Source: Rhizobium gallicum bv. gallicum R602sp
GTDB taxonomy: Bacteria > Pseudomonadota > Alphaproteobacteria > Rhizobiales > Rhizobiaceae
DNA: 64,000 nucleotides
NCBI RefSeq assembly: GCF_000816845.1
Contig: NZ_CP006880.1
Coordinates: 1,054,001-1,118,000, forward strand
Direction: 5' to 3'
The notes below the pieces were generated by a model that saw nothing but the letters and a program-made list of their open reading frames with translations, did not search any database and was not told where the DNA came from. A program made the translations under genes and the position numbers. This document shows positions 63,798 through 64,000 of the stretch, one piece after another (within the stretch, counting starts at the first letter, position 1; each line of letters starts with the position of its first letter).

Positions 63798-64000
63798 ATG
63801 CAACACGGCAATCAGAACGACTTGGGGCTGGTTGCAGCAATACCAGCGCGCAACACGACCGTTGACCTCTTAAGGGCAGTCAGCGTCCTTTGGATCGTTG
63901 GCGTCTGGCATCCGATAGGATATTCGCCAATCAGGGAAGTAGGCAAGAACGCCGTGACCTTGATGGTGACGGTCGCCGCTTTGGCGCTTTTTGTGCTTCT
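63798..64000 (+). CDS. acyltransferase family 3 membrane protein (3' end outside window)
   Basis: From ATG 63798 the frame stays open to the window edge. The visible 67 residues include 'TTVDLLRAVSVLWIVGVWH', the start of an acyltransferase-3 (OafA/ExoZ-like) protein with its first membrane helix and early conserved His. Another helix begins at 'NAVTLMVTVAALALFVL'. It probably O-acetylates the polysaccharide made by this cluster. The rest of the gene is outside the window. Confidence 0.7.
   Translation, partial: MQHGNQNDLGLVAAIPARNTTVDLLRAVSVLWIVGVWHPIGYSPIREVGKNAVTLMVTVAALALFVL

Noticed and set aside
1..64000. tRNA, rRNA, CRISPR arrays and intact insertion sequences
   Set aside because: I saw no cloverleaf-like conserved arms, no regularly spaced direct repeats and no transposase motifs on reading both strands. 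A tRNA or repeat search program would be needed to exclude them fully.

Overview
The window looks like part of a Rhizobiaceae genome, most likely Rhizobium and probably a plasmid or chromid. It is GC-rich and packed with ABC uptake systems and sugar or amino-acid catabolic genes. It also carries a complete L-rhamnose locus in the order described for Rhizobium leguminosarum: rhaR-S-T-P-Q-U-K divergent from rhaD-rhaI. No rRNA, tRNA, CRISPR array, replication gene or intact mobile element was recognised. Genes at both edges are cut by the window.

Layout. 1-4535: end of a Dpp/Opp-type peptide (or opine) ABC operon with a tiny coupled ORF behind it. 4657-5700: sorbitol/xylitol-type polyol dehydrogenase with its own promoter. 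5739-9512: flavin disulfide reductase overlapping a DUF4126 membrane protein, a frameshifted 48-residue membrane protein, glutaryl-CoA dehydrogenase and a cupin. 9513-17790: LysR regulator divergent from a Liv-type ABC operon (SBP, G, F, H, M) that continues into a GMC oxidoreductase and a 3-hydroxyisobutyrate-dehydrogenase-like enzyme. 17791-29651: the rhamnose locus plus an FAH/hydratase-family gene, with a small YqaE/Pmp3-type gene antisense between rhaD and rhaI. 29702-31149: carboxymuconolactone decarboxylase-type peroxidase divergent from an ECF41-like sigma factor, with two matching ECF promoters between them.

31306-40493: a catabolic island with a peptide-type ABC transporter, a metal-dependent amidohydrolase/deacylase, a RidA protein, an antisense IclR regulator, a SelA-like PLP enzyme and a fused double ATPase. 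I read it as an import, deacylate, PLP-eliminate and imine-hydrolyse pathway for an unknown N-acylated amino compound. 40500-43300: a patch of accessory small genes, including a multiply frameshifted Phd/VapC toxin-antitoxin remnant, a TetR gene with two tandem operators, and DUF1810. 43480-46577: amidase, sugar-isomerase-like TIM barrel and HpcH/HpaI aldolase. 47767-54133: ThuA and a Gfo/Idh/MocA oxidoreductase, a ROK regulator, and a divergent sugar ABC operon without an ATPase gene. 54147-55250: thiD behind a TPP riboswitch, the upstream thiamine-salvage gene(s) having decayed to a 58-codon ORF. 55466-64000: a surface-polysaccharide cluster, visibly more AT-rich in places, with FkbM methyltransferase, O-antigen ligase/polymerase, HAD, ATP-grasp, formyltransferase, GT4, initiating sugar transferase, another methyltransferase and the start of an acyltransferase.

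The strongest signals beyond plain gene calls are: divergent ECF41-type promoters (30211-30272); a 19-bp inverted-repeat operator carrying both -35 boxes in the rhaR/rhaD intergene (25867-25939); a TPP riboswitch whose downstream hairpin hides the start codon of a relic ORF coupled to thiD (54944-55250); and the amidohydrolase/RidA/PLP-enzyme island.
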